Part shown: positions 1-7,444 of the stretch, piece after piece
How positions within the stretch are numbered: position 1 is the stretch's first letter
Layout of the letters: every line of letters starts with the position of its first letter
Source of the DNA: Sphingobium sp. EM0848
GTDB lineage: Bacteria > Pseudomonadota > Alphaproteobacteria > Sphingomonadales > Sphingomonadaceae
DNA length: 64,000 nucleotides
Reading direction: 5' to 3'
NCBI RefSeq assembly: GCF_013375555.1
Contig: NZ_JABXWB010000001.1
Location: forward strand, 930,001-994,000
Notes under the pieces: generated by a model
What the model saw: the letters and a program-made list of their open reading frames with translations, nothing else
What the model was told of the DNA's origin: nothing
The model's database searches: none
Translations under genes and position numbers: made by a program

Positions 1-66
1 CACTGGGCCCAGTGGGAACATGCCGATGAATTCAACCGGATGGTGCTGGACTTCCTGCGCCACTGA
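1..66 (+). CDS. mhpC: 2-hydroxy-6-oxonona-2,4-dienedioate hydrolase MhpC, C-terminal end (partial)
   Basis: Only the last 21 codons are present; the gene begins outside the window. The visible peptide starts HWAQWEHADEF and ends FLRH, which matches the C-terminus of E. coli MhpC as I recall it. In that alpha/beta-hydrolase the first His here would be the catalytic His of the Ser-His-Asp triad. MhpC hydrolyses the C-C bond of the ring-cleavage product made by MhpB, and mhpB follows 60 bases downstream on the same strand, which supports the call. The remaining fold cannot be judged. Confidence 0.8.
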   Translation, partial: HWAQWEHADEFNRMVLDFLRH

Positions 67-126
67 CGCCGCACGGAACACGCACTTGCGTTCAATGATG
101 AAAATGCGCCGGAAAGGATTGAGGAC

Positions 127-1104
127 ATGATTATCGGCTCCATCTGCATGAGCCATTCGCCGCTCATGGATCGCAACCGCGCCGAACCGGAAACGGAACG
201 GCGTTTCCATGCCGCAGTGCAGGAGACGGCGCGGATATTCAATGCGATGCGGCCGGACTTGATCATCGCCTTCTATCCCGACCATATGAACGGCTTTCAA
301 TACAATATCCTGCCGCCTTTCTGCATCGGTGCGCGGGCACGGTCACTGGGCGACTATGGGTCGGTGCCAGGGGAATTGCTGGTCGACGAGGACGCTGCGC
401 TTTCCCTTGCCGCTTCGGTGCTGGAGCAGGGCGTCGACGTCGCGTTGTCGTTCAACATGCTGGTCGATCATGGCGCCACTCAACCGCTCGAACTATTGGC
501 CAGCGAAAGCACTGTCAGACTGCCGCCGATCCTGCCGGTCTTCATCAACTGTGCGGCGGGGCCGCGCCCGCCCTTCCGCCGTGCCCGCGCGCTCGGTGAG
601 GCGGTGGGCGAATGGTCCAGGGCGCGGCCCGAACGCATCCTGTTCATGGGCTCGGGCGGCCTGTCCCACGATCCGCCGCTCCCCAATATCGCGACGGCCA
701 GCCCCGATGCGAAAGAGCGCATGATCGCGGGCGGGGCAACATCCTTCGCCGACCGCATGGTGCGGCAGCGCAATGTCTTCCGGGCCGGAGCAGCGTTCAA
801 GGACGGGGAAACCGCGCTGCGCGATCTCAATCCCGAATGGGACCGGCATTTTATGGCGGCGATGGCGAATGGCGATACCGCAGTCGCGGATGATTGGACC
901 GATAGCGAGGTCAGCGAAGCGGGAGGCGGCGGCGCCAATGAAGTGCGCTGCTGGTTGGCAGCCATGGCGGCGCTTTCCCGAGATGGCGCCTACCGAGTGG
1001 CATCTGAATTTTATGAACCCGTCCCCGAATGGATCACCGGCATGGGCCTGATGAGCGCGTGGTCCCAAGCGGCCAGCACTGAACGGGAAACATCGGCGGG
1101 ATAG
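127..1104 (+). CDS. mhpB: 3-carboxyethylcatechol 2,3-dioxygenase (class III extradiol dioxygenase)
   Basis: 325 aa, close to the 314 aa of E. coli MhpB and alignable end to end. Landmarks are MSHSPLMD near the N-terminus, PDHMNGFQYN with a conserved His at 53, VDHGATQPLE with His115 and GSGGLSHDPP with His181, corresponding to the active-site histidines of the MhpB/LigB superfamily. The C-terminal PEWITGMG matches PEWIAGFG of MhpB. The enzyme uses Fe(II) and O2 to cleave 2,3-dihydroxyphenylpropionate (or 2,3-dihydroxycinnamate) next to the diol. The start ATG follows GAGG closely. It lies downstream of mhpC and probably shares its transcript. The true substrate in this organism could be another alkyl catechol. 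Confidence 0.93.
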   Translation: MIIGSICMSHSPLMDRNRAEPETERRFHAAVQETARIFNAMRPDLIIAFYPDHMNGFQYNILPPFCIGARARSLGDYGSVPGELLVDEDAALSLAASVLEQGVDVALSFNMLVDHGATQPLELLASESTVRLPPILPVFINCAAGPRPPFRRARALGEAVGEWSRARPERILFMGSGGLSHDPPLPNIATASPDAKERMIAGGATSFADRMVRQRNVFRAGAAFKDGETALRDLNPEWDRHFMAAMANGDTAVADDWTDSEVSEAGGGGANEVRCWLAAMAALSRDGAYRVASEFYEPVPEWITGMGLMSAWSQAASTERETSAG

Positions 1105-1130
1105 CACTGGCGCGATGCCGCGCGGCAGTG
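1105..1130 (+). terminator. Hairpin between convergent mhpB and TetR genes
   Basis: CACTG at 1105-1109 pairs with CAGTG at 1126-1130, with GC-rich pairing inside. It sits immediately after the mhpB stop and before the convergent TetR stop. There is no T-tract on either strand, so it may be only an mRNA 3'-end hairpin rather than an intrinsic terminator. Confidence 0.3.
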
Positions 1131-1177
1131 AGGTCGATCGCGACAAAGGCGACCAGCCTCTATGAGCACAGGATCGC

Positions 1178-1828
1178 CTAACCTTTCTCGCCCGGATGAA
1201 GTACGGCGGCTTCCGCCAATTTGTGCAGCAGCGCGCGAAACGCGGAAAGTTCAACGGGATTCGCAGGATCATAGCTGCGCTCTTCTCCCAACTGCCCGCC
1301 ATTGCAGACGTAGAAGAGCGCGCCTCCCGCTACCCCGTTCAGGATATGCATGGCGGAGACAGGGCGGAATGCCCCGACCTCCACGCCCATGGTGATGACC
1401 GCTTCGATATCCCGCAGCGCAGTCTCTGAAAAACGCACCGGATTGTCGCCACGCGGGGCGGAGTCCGCAATCAGTCGCTGGATGATCCGTGCTGCGGCCG
1501 GGCGTTCCACCAGGAAATCAAGCCATGCATCAAGCAGCGCGAGCAATCGCGCCATCGGATCACTGGCGTCCTCCACTCGCTTCAGCACGAAATCATGCAT
1601 CGATGCGAAAATGTCCGCTTCCACCTGATCGTAAAGCTGCTGCTTGCCGGGAAAATAATAGACGATCGAGGGACGGCGGATGCCCACCGCCTGCGCCACA
1701 TCCTCCAGTCGGGCGGCGGCATAGCCCAGATCGGCGAAGACCCGTTCCGCGGCCTCCAATATTGATTGCCGGGTGGCATCGCCGCGTGGCTGCCGCGCCA
1801 CCTGCCTCTCCGCATTCGCCACCGTCAT
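1178..1828 (-). CDS. TetR/AcrR family transcriptional regulator
   Basis: 216 aa, typical for the family. The N-terminal helix-turn-helix spans about residues 18-65 (TRQSILEAAERVFADLGY, then VAQAVGIRRPSIVYYFPGK), the classic TetR signature. The remainder is a helical ligand-binding and dimerisation domain with no recognisable ligand specificity. It is transcribed divergently from the TonB receptor at 1986, with 157 bases between, and an inverted repeat in that gap is a plausible operator. It is therefore probably a repressor of the receptor / phosphatase cluster, of itself, or of mhpCB. The start ATG has GAGAGG almost touching it, so the exact start is slightly uncertain. Confidence 0.9.
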   Translation of the reverse strand: MTVANAERQVARQPRGDATRQSILEAAERVFADLGYAAARLEDVAQAVGIRRPSIVYYFPGKQQLYDQVEADIFASMHDFVLKRVEDASDPMARLLALLDAWLDFLVERPAAARIIQRLIADSAPRGDNPVRFSETALRDIEAVITMGVEVGAFRPVSAMHILNGVAGGALFYVCNGGQLGEERSYDPANPVELSAFRALLHKLAEAAVLHPGEKG

Positions 1829-1896
1829 TCCTCTCGATTGAGCCTTGCCCTCCTATCCGCATGGCGATGCACGAAAGCAATCTCCAATGTTGATAT

Positions 1897-1916
1897 TCTA
1901 CCTACGTGACGGTAGA
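1897..1916. promoter_or_regulatory. Candidate TetR operator (inverted repeat)
   Basis: Six-base arms TCTACC (1897-1902) and GGTAGA (1911-1916) are perfect inverted repeats separated by 8 bases. The site sits in the 157-base gap between the divergent TetR gene and the TonB receptor, the usual place for a TetR-family operator. The binding assignment is inference. Confidence 0.5.
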
Positions 1917-1985
1917 CAAACCAGCGACGGGACAAAATGGCGCACAAAAAAGCGCTGGAAAAGCCCGTTTTTGGGGAGAGAGACT

Positions 1986-4145
1986 ATGCCGAATCGCCTG
2001 TTCATCTACGCAGTCCTGACGCCTTTGCTTGGTTCCGTGGCGCTGCCCGCGCTCGCCCAGAGCGGCGCGTCGGATGGTATTGAGGAAATCGTCGTCACCG
2101 CCCAGAAACGCGAGGAATCCCTTCAGGATACTCCCGTTTCGATCGCGGCATTCAGCGCGAAGGATCTGGAAGCGAAGGGGATCAGCGGCCTTACCGACCT
2201 GCGCGCCAATGTACCGGCGCTGCAACTGACGCCCTTTCCCAACAATGCCGCGACCACCCAGATTTTCATGCGCGGGGTCGGTTTGTCCGACGATCAGATC
2301 ACCCAGGACGGTGGCGTCGCGGTCTATATGGACGGTGTCTATGTCGCCCGCAGCCAGGGCATGGCGGTCGAAGTGGCCGATCTGGAGCGGATTGAAGTGC
2401 TGCGCGGTCCCCAGGGCACGCTCTATGGCCGCAACGCGACCGGTGGCGCGATCAATTTCATCACGCGCAAGCCCGATCTCGACGATTTCGGCTTCAAAGG
2501 GCAGGTGACGCTCGGCAATTACGACAATCGCCGCTTCAAGGTCGCGGTCAATGTGCCCATTGGCCAGACCATCGCCGCCCGCCTCTCTTATGTGAACCAG
2601 CAACAGGACGGCTTCATCCGCAATCCGGGCACCGGCGTGAAGCGCTGGGGCGACAAGGACCGGCAGGCGATGCGCGGCGACCTGCTGTGGCAGCCCTCGG
2701 ACGTCTTCAACCTGCGCTACAGCTATGACCGGACCGAGATTGGCGACACGCCCGCTTATGTTGCTCTGTCCCCGCTCTTCCCGCTGACGGCGCCGCGTCC
2801 GAAGGCAGGCAGCGCCTTCGTCCGCAACGTCCTGCCCAATGACATCGTGTCGCAGGGCCACAGCCTGATTGGCGAATGGAAAGCGACGGACGGCCTCACT
2901 GTCCGTTCGATCACCGGCTATCGCAAGCTCTATAATTTCCAGAACCAGGATTATCTGACCGGCGCCACCGGCCCCAATCCGCTGCAGAAGAACAGCAGTG
3001 TCGCCAGGCAGGATCAGTGGAGCGAGGAACTGCAACTGGTCGGAGACGCCTTTGACAAGGTGCTGCAATATGTCGCTGGCTTCTATTATTTTCAGGAAGA
3101 CGGCGATAATTTCAGCAACAGCTACAGCCCGCCGACGCTGACGCGCAGTTTCACCACCGCGACCATCCATAACCGTTCCTATGCGGTCTTCGGTCAGGCG
3201 ACCGTAACGCCCGCCTGGCTCGACGGGCGGCTGCATTTCACCGTCGGCGTGCGCCAGAGCTGGGACAAGCGCGAAGCGACGCTCGCCCGCCAGTCGCAGA
3301 TCGCCGGCGGCCCGATCACCAACGTGCCGGGCCTGGGCGACGGCAGCCGCAATTTCAAGGATTTCAGCCCCAGTTTCGTGATCGGCTTCGATGCCTCGCG
3401 CGATGTCCATCTTTATGCCAAGGCGGTGAAGGGCTATAAGAGCGGTGGCTATAATATCCGCGCCAGTTCCATCGCCCGCTTCAACCAGGGTTTCGATCCC
3501 GAAACGCTCTGGTCCTATGAAACCGGCATGAAGAGCCAGTGGCTGGACAATCACCTGCGCTTCAACATTGCGGGCTTCATTTCCAAATATCGCGACATCC
3601 AGATCAACGTTCAGTCGGATCCGACCAATGCGCGCATCACCGACGTACTGAACGCCGGGCGCGCAACGGTGAAGGGCGTGGAAATGGACCTGACCCTGGC
3701 CCCGGTCCGCGAATTGCGTGTCACGGCCAACTACAGCTATCTGAAGGCACGTTACGACAGCATCATCGGTCCTGGCGGCACGGATATTGCCAGCGGCTAC
3801 CGCTTCACCAATGCGCCCGAACATACGTTCGCTTTCGACATCAGCTACGACCTGCCGCCGCTGCCGATCGGCAAGTTGACCGCCAATGCCAATTATACCG
3901 CGCAGAGCGACAAGTTCACCAATGCGACCATCAGCGGCGGCAAATATATTGTCGGGGACTATGGCCTGATCAATGCGCGGCTGGGCCTTAGTGACATTCC
4001 CGGCCTGCCCGGCGTGAAAGCGGCCCTCTGGGGCCGGAATCTTGCCGACAAGGACTATTATCTGATGCAGTTCAACATCGGCCGCCCCGGCGCGATCTTC
4101 GGAGAACCGCGCACCTATGGCGTCGACCTGAGCGTCGAATTTTAA
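1986..4145 (+). CDS. TonB-dependent outer-membrane receptor
   Basis: 719 aa from the ATG at 1986, which has GGGGAGAGA just upstream; an in-frame start at 1845 would add an implausible leader. A signal peptide (residues 1-24, ending ALPALAQ) is followed by a TonB box (IEEIVVTAQKREESLQDTP), the typical sphingomonad 'EIVVTAQKR' type. The plug domain includes VLRGPQGTLYGRNATGGAIN, and a 22-strand barrel is expected after it. The C-terminus ends in an aromatic residue (VDLSVEF), as outer-membrane barrels do. It imports an unknown ligand across the outer membrane with TonB-ExbBD energy. The genes just downstream encode a metallophosphoesterase, an SDR and a lipoprotein phosphatase, so a phosphorylated or esterified ligand is possible but unproven. 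Confidence 0.95.
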   Translation: MPNRLFIYAVLTPLLGSVALPALAQSGASDGIEEIVVTAQKREESLQDTPVSIAAFSAKDLEAKGISGLTDLRANVPALQLTPFPNNAATTQIFMRGVGLSDDQITQDGGVAVYMDGVYVARSQGMAVEVADLERIEVLRGPQGTLYGRNATGGAINFITRKPDLDDFGFKGQVTLGNYDNRRFKVAVNVPIGQTIAARLSYVNQQQDGFIRNPGTGVKRWGDKDRQAMRGDLLWQPSDVFNLRYSYDRTEIGDTPAYVALSPLFPLTAPRPKAGSAFVRNVLPNDIVSQGHSLIGEWKATDGLTVRSITGYRKLYNFQNQDYLTGATGPNPLQKNSSVARQDQWSEELQLVGDAFDKVLQYVAGFYYFQEDGDNFSNSYSPPTLTRSFTTATIHNRSYAVFGQATVTPAWLDGRLHFTVGVRQSWDKREATLARQSQIAGGPITNVPGLGDGSRNFKDFSPSFVIGFDASRDVHLYAKAVKGYKSGGYNIRASSIARFNQGFDPETLWSYETGMKSQWLDNHLRFNIAGFISKYRDIQINVQSDPTNARITDVLNAGRATVKGVEMDLTLAPVRELRVTANYSYLKARYDSIIGPGGTDIASGYRFTNAPEHTFAFDISYDLPPLPIGKLTANANYTAQSDKFTNATISGGKYIVGDYGLINARLGLSDIPGLPGVKAALWGRNLADKDYYLMQFNIGRPGAIFGEPRTYGVDLSVEF

Positions 4146-4156
4146 GGGAGGCTGAC

Positions 4157-5185
4157 ATAAAGCATCGCGCCCTTTTGACCGCTGCCTTGGCCCTGCTCCT
4201 GTGCGGAGCAGGGCCAGTGGCGCCCGACTATCGGCCTGGCAATTCCGATGTCGCACGCACCGGCAAGGACTTTGCCGGCGGCAGGGATGAATTCCGCTTC
4301 GTCGTCATCGGCGACCGGACGGGCCAACACCGTCCCGGCGTGTTCGAACATGCGCTGGAGGAGGTCAACAAGCTGCGTCCCGACTTCGTCATCAATATCG
4401 GTGACCTGATCGAAGGGAACAGCGAAGACCTCCGTCAGATCGACGCGGAGTGGCAGGAAGTCACTGCCGCGACGGGTAAGCTCGACATGCCCTTCTTCTA
4501 TGTCCCGGGCAATCATGACCTGACCAATGACGTCCAGCTCCAGGCATGGCGCAAGCGGCTTGGGGCGGATTATTACAGCTTCACATATAAGAACGCGCTG
4601 TTTCTGGTCCTCAACACCGAAGACCCGCCACAGCCGAAGATCGCCCGCCGCAAGCTGTTGGAGGAATATGGCCCGCAGGCGATGGGTGTCGCGCTGCAGG
4701 CCCTGCAGGGCGATGCCGAACAGGCAAAGGCCCTGTTTGCCCGCGATCCCCGGATCGGGGAGCTGGCGGCCAAGCTGCGCGCGTCCGAAAATGTCGCCTT
4801 CAGCGCGGCTCAGCTCGCCATGGTTCGCTCTGCCCTTGCGCGCAATCCCCATGTCCGCTGGACCTTCGTGCTGATGCATCGTCCGGCCTGGAAAGTGGAT
4901 TCGACCGCTTTCCGAGAGATCGAGGCGATGCTGCAGGGCCGCGACTACACGGTGCTCGCCGGGCATTTCCACAAATATGAGCATCAGACGCACGACGGCC
5001 ACGATTATATCCAACTCGGCGTCACCGGCGGCACGCCGGGGGGCCGCGCAGACGATCCGGCGGTGCTCGATCATATCATGTGGGTGTCGGTGGCGAAGGG
5101 CGCGCCGCAGATCAGCAATATCCGGCTGGACGGCTTTTTCGCCAAAGAAGGGGCACCAGCAGCCGCGTCGTCGTCCCGTCCCTGA
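4157..5185 (+). CDS. Secreted calcineurin-like metallophosphoesterase (apparent ATA start)
   Basis: Phosphoesterase with the metallophosphatase motifs in order: VVIGDRTG, INIGDLIEG, VPGNHDLTND, LMHRP and LAGHFHKYEH. These supply most dinuclear-metal ligands; motif I has GDRTG rather than GDxH. Start: GGGAGG at 4146-4150 is followed by an in-frame ATA at 4157 that opens a textbook signal peptide (K-H-R-A-L-L-T then a hydrophobic core). No in-frame ATG or GTG exists nearby; the next start is TTG at 4175, which lacks both the basic n-region and a ribosome binding site. With ATA the protein is 342 aa, with TTG 336 aa. It follows the TonB receptor by 11 bases and probably forms an operon with it. 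Periplasmic or outer-surface hydrolysis of a phosphoester is inferred. Confidence 0.85.
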   Translation: MKHRALLTAALALLLCGAGPVAPDYRPGNSDVARTGKDFAGGRDEFRFVVIGDRTGQHRPGVFEHALEEVNKLRPDFVINIGDLIEGNSEDLRQIDAEWQEVTAATGKLDMPFFYVPGNHDLTNDVQLQAWRKRLGADYYSFTYKNALFLVLNTEDPPQPKIARRKLLEEYGPQAMGVALQALQGDAEQAKALFARDPRIGELAAKLRASENVAFSAAQLAMVRSALARNPHVRWTFVLMHRPAWKVDSTAFREIEAMLQGRDYTVLAGHFHKYEHQTHDGHDYIQLGVTGGTPGGRADDPAVLDHIMWVSVAKGAPQISNIRLDGFFAKEGAPAAASSSRP

Positions 5186-5208
5186 ACCACCATGAAAGGA
5201 AAAACTGC

Positions 5209-5985
5209 ATGACTGTCTCCCCCGCTCTGGGCACACCGGGCACGCCGGTGATCGTGACCGGCGGCGCATCGGGCATTGGGCTCGCGTCCGCCGAAGCGCT
5301 TGCGGCGGTGGGCCGCGGGGTTGCGCTCTGGGACATCGATGCCAGTGCAGCGGGTGAGGCGGCGGCGCGGATCGCCGCGCGCTTTGGCGTCGCGACCATC
5401 GGTGTCGCCGTTGATCTGCGCGATCCGGCGGCGATCGCGCCTGCCCTGGCAGCCACCCGGTCGGGCGTGGGGGCGCCGGGCGGGCTGGTCCATGCCGCAG
5501 GCACGGTCGACACTGGATCGCTCGATGGGTTGACGGTGGAAGGATGGGATGCGGGCATGGCGGTGCACCTGCGCTCCTTCGCGTTGCTGACGCAGGCGAT
5601 GCATGCTGATCTCGCCGCACAGCCGGGATCCGCGATCGTCGCCATTGCCTCCATCAACGCCACGTTGGGCAATGCCATGAACCCGATCTATAGCGCTGCC
5701 AAGGGTGGGCTGCTGTCGCTGGTCCGGTCGCTGGCGGACAGACTTGCGAGGGATGGCATCCGCGTCAACTCGGTTTCGCCGGGTCAGATACTGACACCGA
5801 TGATGCGCCCCGCCATCGAGGCGTTGCCTGACCGCTTTTTCGAAAAGCGCATCCTGTTGGACCGGATCGGCGATCCGATGGAGGTCGGCCGCGTCGTGCG
5901 CTTTCTTTTGTCCGACGAAGCAAGCTATATCACCGCCAGCGAAATCGTCGTCGATGGCGGCAACATTTCTTCTCAGCGAGGCTGA
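5209..5985 (+). CDS. SDR family NAD(P)-dependent oxidoreductase
   Basis: 258 aa, classical short-chain dehydrogenase length. The Rossmann glycine motif TGGASGIG is at about residues 17-24. The NNAG-equivalent is HAAG (95-98). The catalytic Ser148, Tyr161 and Lys165 lie in SINATLG and YSAAKGG. The C-terminal GGNISSQRG resembles other 3-oxoacyl reductase-like SDRs. Asp42 at the end of beta-2 (WDID) suggests NAD(H) preference. The start is ATG 5209 with AAAGGA upstream. It lies 23 bases after the metallophosphoesterase and 2 bases before the next gene, so it is in the same operon. The substrate is unknown; it probably oxidises an alcohol released or imported by neighbours. Confidence 0.9.
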   Translation: MTVSPALGTPGTPVIVTGGASGIGLASAEALAAVGRGVALWDIDASAAGEAAARIAARFGVATIGVAVDLRDPAAIAPALAATRSGVGAPGGLVHAAGTVDTGSLDGLTVEGWDAGMAVHLRSFALLTQAMHADLAAQPGSAIVAIASINATLGNAMNPIYSAAKGGLLSLVRSLADRLARDGIRVNSVSPGQILTPMMRPAIEALPDRFFEKRILLDRIGDPMEVGRVVRFLLSDEASYITASEIVVDGGNISSQRG

Positions 5986-5987
5986 TC

Positions 5988-7112
5988 ATGCGACAGGCCC
6001 TTTCCTGTATTCTGGCGCTGGCTCTGGCAGCTTGTTCCACGACGGTCGATCATTCCGCCGCCCGATGGGACGCATCGGCGGCACGATCGGCGGCACCTAT
6101 TCCATTCACCACCGCCTCGGTCGAAAAGCAGGCGGACGGCAGCTATCACATAGCCTGGCAAATGGCGGGTGCAGGCCATGTTCGCATTTTCGCGAGTTCG
6201 GACCCGGCCGCTCTCACGACGGCTCAACCCGTTGCACAGGGCCGGGCGACGGATTCGACGACGATCGCGAGCCTTGCGTCGGATAAACGCTGGTATTTCA
6301 CGCTCATGCCGGATCGCGGTGGTCCGCTGCTCCTGGCTGATCGCGCCTTGCATCTGTCCACAGCGCCCAATTTTCGCGATATTGGCGGCTATCGGACCAG
6401 TGACGGCCACTGGGTGAAGCCGGGGCTGATCTATCGCTCCGACCAGCTCGACCGCTTGAGCGACGGAGATCTGGCCGCGATCGGCGCGCTGAAGCCCGGC
6501 CTGTTGGTCGATCTGCGTACCGAAACCGAGCGCAAGCGTGAACCGGATCGGGTGCCGCCGGCTGTGCGGCAACAGATACTCGATGTAGCCGCCGACAGCA
6601 GCGGTTCACTGGGCGGCGACATGCGCAAGGCACAGGCTGCCATTGCCAGCGGGCAGGGCGCCGCGCTGCTGGCCGCCGCCAATCGGGATTTCGTCTCTCT
6701 GCCCAGTGCCCGTGCGGCTTATGGCACGCTGTTGCGTCAGCTTGCCGAAGGGAATGACGGACCACTGATCTATCATTGTACCGCGGGCAAGGACCGCACG
6801 GGCTGGGCCACCGCCATCATCCTCACGCTGCTGGGCGTCCCGCAGGAAACGGTGATGGCGGATTATCTCGCCAGCAATCACTATTTGCAGGCCAAGAATG
6901 AAGCGACGATTGCCACGCTGAAGGCATCGGGAGCGGCGTTCGATCCCGCTTTCCTCGAGCCTGTCCTGACCGTCCGGCCTGAATATCTGCAAAGCGCCTT
7001 TGACGAGGTTCAGCGCCGTTATGGATCGTTCGACGCCTATGTGCGTGATGGGCTTGGTCTCTCCCAGTCGGATATCGCGGCCCTGCGGCGGCGCTACCTG
7101 ACTGGTCCTTGA
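5988..7112 (+). CDS. Lipoprotein tyrosine phosphatase (Y_phosphatase3 / LipA-like)
   Basis: 374 aa. The N-terminus is a lipoprotein signal with lipobox LAAC (Cys about residue 16). Residues about 20-120 look like a beta-sandwich, and the rest is a dual-specificity-like phosphatase. The active-site loop HCTAGKDRTGWA fits CX5R, with nucleophile Cys264, and FRDIGGY near residue 125 is the family's other conserved block. Relatives hydrolyse phosphotyrosine or phosphoinositides; the real substrate is unknown. It starts 2 bases after the SDR stop and ends the cluster. Two exported phosphatases next to one TonB receptor suggest extracytoplasmic dephosphorylation linked to uptake. Confidence 0.88.
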   Translation: MRQALSCILALALAACSTTVDHSAARWDASAARSAAPIPFTTASVEKQADGSYHIAWQMAGAGHVRIFASSDPAALTTAQPVAQGRATDSTTIASLASDKRWYFTLMPDRGGPLLLADRALHLSTAPNFRDIGGYRTSDGHWVKPGLIYRSDQLDRLSDGDLAAIGALKPGLLVDLRTETERKREPDRVPPAVRQQILDVAADSSGSLGGDMRKAQAAIASGQGAALLAAANRDFVSLPSARAAYGTLLRQLAEGNDGPLIYHCTAGKDRTGWATAIILTLLGVPQETVMADYLASNHYLQAKNEATIATLKASGAAFDPAFLEPVLTVRPEYLQSAFDEVQRRYGSFDAYVRDGLGLSQSDIAALRRRYLTGP

Positions 7113-7444
7113 TCGGCGGATTTGTGGCCTGCCTTCCTGAGCAACCAGCGCAGTATTGGAGCGACCAAATGCCTTTCCAGGCATGCGCGCCGGCAACAAC
7201 CGTCTGGTCATTGCCAGTAACGCCAATGTGTCGTCTTCCATAAGGTTCGTCATGCGGCGTCAAGAAGCCGTTGGAGTTATGAACGAACGGCAGATTTCTG
7301 GAACCCGGAATTGATCATCGCACGACCGGAAAGGGTTGATGCCGCACGGTCCGCGAGTCTCAATATCCATCAACGAAGGATTTCGTGATGCTTAATTTGG
7401 GGGCTTCGCGGTCCCACGAAATGCTTATTAGGGCGGATCGGCGC
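7113..7444. other. Non-coding gap between convergent clusters
   Basis: 332 bases separating two convergent operons. No credible ORF or RNA gene is seen. The only structure noticed is an inverted repeat ATTTCGTG (7380-7387) / CACGAAAT (7415-7422) with a 27-base loop. There is no run of T after it, so a terminator role is doubtful. The gap may be a junction between two separately acquired gene blocks. Confidence 0.5.

Noticed and set aside
1902..4256. 784-codon minus-strand ORF opposite the first TonB receptor
   Set aside because: Antisense shadow in GC-rich DNA; no domains, no ribosome binding site, and the plus strand is a full TonB receptor.
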